Of a stretch of DNA of 17,567 nucleotides, positions 15,568 to 17,567 are shown piece by piece. Position numbers and translations under genes: made by a program. Origin of the DNA: Armatimonadota bacterium (lineage in GTDB: Bacteria; Armatimonadota; Fimbriimonadia; Fimbriimonadales; Fimbriimonadaceae). Every line of letters starts with the position of its first letter. Position 1 is the first letter of the stretch. The DNA lies in NCBI GenBank assembly GCA_003516955.1, contig DPBN01000344.1, forward strand, positions 1-17,567. Direction: 5' to 3'. The notes beneath the pieces are model-generated. The model saw only the letters and a program-made list of their open reading frames with translations, was not told the origin of the DNA and did no database searches.

Positions 15568-17567
15568 ATGGCTGGGCTGTGGCCCGCGCCGCCCGACGCT
15601 CGTCGCGCGACCGCATCATGAAGTACAGGACCGGAACCGCGACGCGGGAGAGCAGCGTTGATGCGATCTCTCCGGCCATCAGCGAGATCGCCAGGCCCTG
15701 GAAGATCGGGTCGAAGAGGATCACAAAGGATCCGACGATCACCGCGGCGGCCGTCAGGAGCATCGGCCGGAAGCGCGTCGCGCCGGCGTCGATCACCGCC
15801 TCGTCGAGGGGCAGACCCTGTCGCCGCCTCAGCTCGATGAAGTCGACCAGAATGATCGAGTTGCGGACGATGATTCCCGCACCCGCGATGAACCCGATCA
15901 TGGACGTCGCGGTGAAGAACGCGCCCATCAGCGCGTGCCCCGGCAGGATGCCGACCAACGTCAGCGGGATCGGGGCCATGATCACCAGCGGGGTGCGGAA
16001 GTCCTGGAACCATGCCACCACGAGGATGTAGATGAGGATCAGCACCACCGCGAAGGCGATCCCGAGGTCTCGGAACACCTCGTAGGTGATGTGCCACTCC
16101 CCGTCCCACTTCATCTGCGGCGTCTCGGTGGTGAACGGCTGGTGCGTGCTCAGAATGTTCAGCTTGACGCCGTCTCCGAAGCGCAGCTGGTCCAGCTTCT
16201 TGTTCATCGCGAGGATCGCATACACGGGGCTCTCCTGCCTGCCGACCACGTCGCCGGTGACGTACACCACCGGCTGCAGGTTCTTGTGATAGATCGCTGT
16301 TTCACCGGGGACCTCCACCGGTCGCGCCAGCTCCCTGAGCGGAACCGCCCGCCCGCTGCGCGAGGCGATGGTGACCTGGTCCAGCTCGTTGAGGGCCGAC
16401 CGGGACTCCCGCGGCAGACGGATCACCACCGGCACGTCCTCGTAGCTTCCCTCGTCGTGCAGCAGCCCGAGCTGCAGGCCGCCCAACGCCGCGCGGATGG
16501 CGCGGTTGATGGACGACACGTCCACGCCGGCCAGCGCCGCCTTCTCCCGATCGACCACGAACCGGTAGGTGGGTTGCGGATCGTCGACGTACCAGTCCAC
16601 GTCCGTGACGCCCTCGGTGGTGGAGAAGATCTCCTTCACCTTCCGCGCCGTCTCCAGACGCTGCTCGAGCGTCGGCCCGTAGACCTCGGCCACGAGGGTC
16701 TGGAGCACGGGCGGGCCGGGCGGCACTTCGGCCACCTTCGCGCGGATTCCCCATTCCTTGGCGATTCGTGCGATCTCAGGCCGGATTCGCTTCACGATGT
16801 CGTGGCTCTGCGCTTTCCGCTCGCCCTTGCCGACCAGGTTGACCTGAATGTCGGCTTGGTAGCTCTGCGACCGCATGAAGTAGTGGCGCACCAATCCGTT
16901 GAAGTTGAACGGGCTGGCCGTCCCCACGTAGAGCTGGTAGTCTTCGACCTCCGGAATGGTGGCAACGTAGTCCGCCAGAGCCTTGGTGGCGGCGGCCGTT
17001 CGCTCCAGCGTGGTGCCGTTCGGCATGTCCACGATGATCTGGAACTCGTTCTTGTTGTCGAACGGCAGCATCTTCACCGTCACGACCTTCAGCAGAACCA
17101 GCGACATGGACGCCAGGAGGAGCACCACCACGCCAATCAGGAAGCTCCATCGCACCTTGGCGTTGTGCAGAAGCGGGTTCATGGCTGCCTTGTAGACCCG
17201 GGTCATCCAATCGTCCTGGCCCTCGTGGTGGTGGCCCGAGTCCGACTTCAGGATCCGCACGGCCGCCCATGGCGTCACGATGAACGCGATCAGAAGCGAG
17301 AAGATCATCGCCGCCGAGGCGCCCACGGGGATCGGCCTCATGTAGGGCCCCATCAGGCCGCCGACGAACGCCATCGGCAGAATCGCCGCGATGACCGTGA
17401 ACGTCGCCAGGATCGTCGGGTTGCCAACCTCGTCGACGGCCAGCACCGCGGTCCGGATGGTCGACTCCCTCTGAGCCGTGGGCATCCTGTAGTGGCGCAC
17501 GATGTTCTCCACCACGACGATCGCGTCGTCCACGAGGATGCCGATCGAGAAGATCAGCGCGAACAGG
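15566..17567 (-). CDS. RND efflux permease (AcrB/CusA superfamily), N-terminus outside window
   Basis: C-terminal 666 aa of a resistance-nodulation-division proton-driven efflux permease. The reading frame runs off the window end, so the N-terminal helices and first porter domain (about 350-400 aa in a typical 1,050-aa protein) are missing. The visible part opens with [20 protein letters not shown], the helix-4 motif with the paired aspartates used for proton relay. Helices 5-6 follow ([40 protein letters not shown]). The second periplasmic domain spans about 120-470. The last helices include [20 protein letters not shown], then [20 protein letters not shown] and [15 protein letters not shown]. 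The DD pair argues for a hydrophobe/drug type rather than the metal-efflux CusA type, but I cannot name the subfamily or substrate. Membrane-fusion and outer-membrane partners are not in view. Confidence 0.93.
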   Translation of the reverse strand, partial: LFALIFSIGILVDDAIVVVENIVRHYRMPTAQRESTIRTAVLAVDEVGNPTILATFTVIAAILPMAFVGGLMGPYMRPIPVGASAAMIFSLLIAFIVTPWAAVRILKSDSGHHHEGQDDWMTRVYKAAMNPLLHNAKVRWSFLIGVVVLLLASMSLVLLKVVTVKMLPFDNKNEFQIIVDMPNGTTLERTAAATKALADYVATIPEVEDYQLYVGTASPFNFNGLVRHYFMRSQSYQADIQVNLVGKGERKAQSHDIVKRIRPEIARIAKEWGIRAKVAEVPPGPPVLQTLVAEVYGPTLEQRLETARKVKEIFSTTEGVTDVDWYVDDPQPTYRFVVDREKAALAGVDVSSINRAIRAALGGLQLGLLHDEGSYEDVPVVIRLPRESRSALNELDQVTIASRSGRAVPLRELARPVEVPGETAIYHKNLQPVVYVTGDVVGRQESPVYAILAMNKKLDQLRFGDGVKLNILSTHQPFTTETPQMKWDGEWHITYEVFRDLGIAFAVVLILIYILVVAWFQDFRTPLVIMAPIPLTLVGILPGHALMGAFFTATSMIGFIAGAGIIVRNSIILVDFIELRRRQGLPLDEAVIDAGATRFRPMLLTAAAVIVGSFVILFDPIFQGLAISLMAGEIASTLLSRVAVPVLYFMMRSRDERRAARATAQP

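Noticed and set aside
1..17567. CRISPR arrays, insertion sequences, tRNA/rRNA genes, phage or defence modules
   Set aside because: No direct-repeat arrays, transposase motifs, tRNA-like cloverleafs or toxin-antitoxin pairs were noticed on either strand; most of the window is conserved housekeeping content.

Overview
This window looks like chromosomal DNA from a GC-rich bacterium (roughly two-thirds G+C by eye), dominated by housekeeping genes. The best lineage clue is the prepilin-type protein at 11623-12462. Its N-terminus reads [10 protein letters not shown]...[16 protein letters not shown] and it carries an H-x9-DG box; this 'FPVFAQA(K/R)' style of pseudopilin is, from general knowledge, typical of Armatimonadota (Fimbriimonas-like bacteria). 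That placement is an inference, since no rRNA or other marker is present.

Layout. 78-1595 (+): Tat-exported alkaline phosphatase. 1647-2030 (-): small membrane protein, convergent with it. 2125-7474 (+): a tightly packed cluster ffh - rpsP - khpA - rimM - obgE - nadD - rsfS - TPR/membrane protein, with several start/stop overlaps. It joins two blocks that are usually separate in bacteria, the SRP/S16/RimM block and the Obg/NadD/RsfS block, and it lacks the usual trmD and rplS after rimM. 7479-9995 (-): the compact set ispG - radC - translin-family protein, convergent with the previous cluster across a 16-base palindrome that contains both stop codons. 10069-11337 (-): an unrecognised secreted protein of 422 aa. 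11438-12462 (-): a pseudopilin and a 59-aa single-pass membrane protein, with a clear promoter, a strong ribosome binding site and a strong terminator. 12606-15512 (+): a DUF2961/GH172 glycosidase-like protein and a sodium:solute symporter, divergent from the pseudopilin. 15566 to the window end (-): the C-terminal two thirds of an RND efflux permease, cut by the window edge.

How the genes fit together. The central plus-strand cluster serves protein targeting (Ffh), small-subunit assembly (S16, RimM, KhpA), large-subunit assembly and silencing (Obg, RsfS) and NAD synthesis (NadD). The minus-strand trio pairs isoprenoid synthesis (IspG) with a RadC-family JAMM protein and a translin-family nucleic-acid-binding protein. 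The GH172/symporter pair suggests uptake and intracellular cleavage of a glycan fragment.

No phage, CRISPR, insertion sequence, tRNA, rRNA or defence island was seen. The least ordinary items are the bacterial translin homologue in a translationally overlapping operon with radC, the 422-aa secreted family, and the TPR/membrane gene whose start lies inside rsfS. No gap between genes exceeds about 150 bases.
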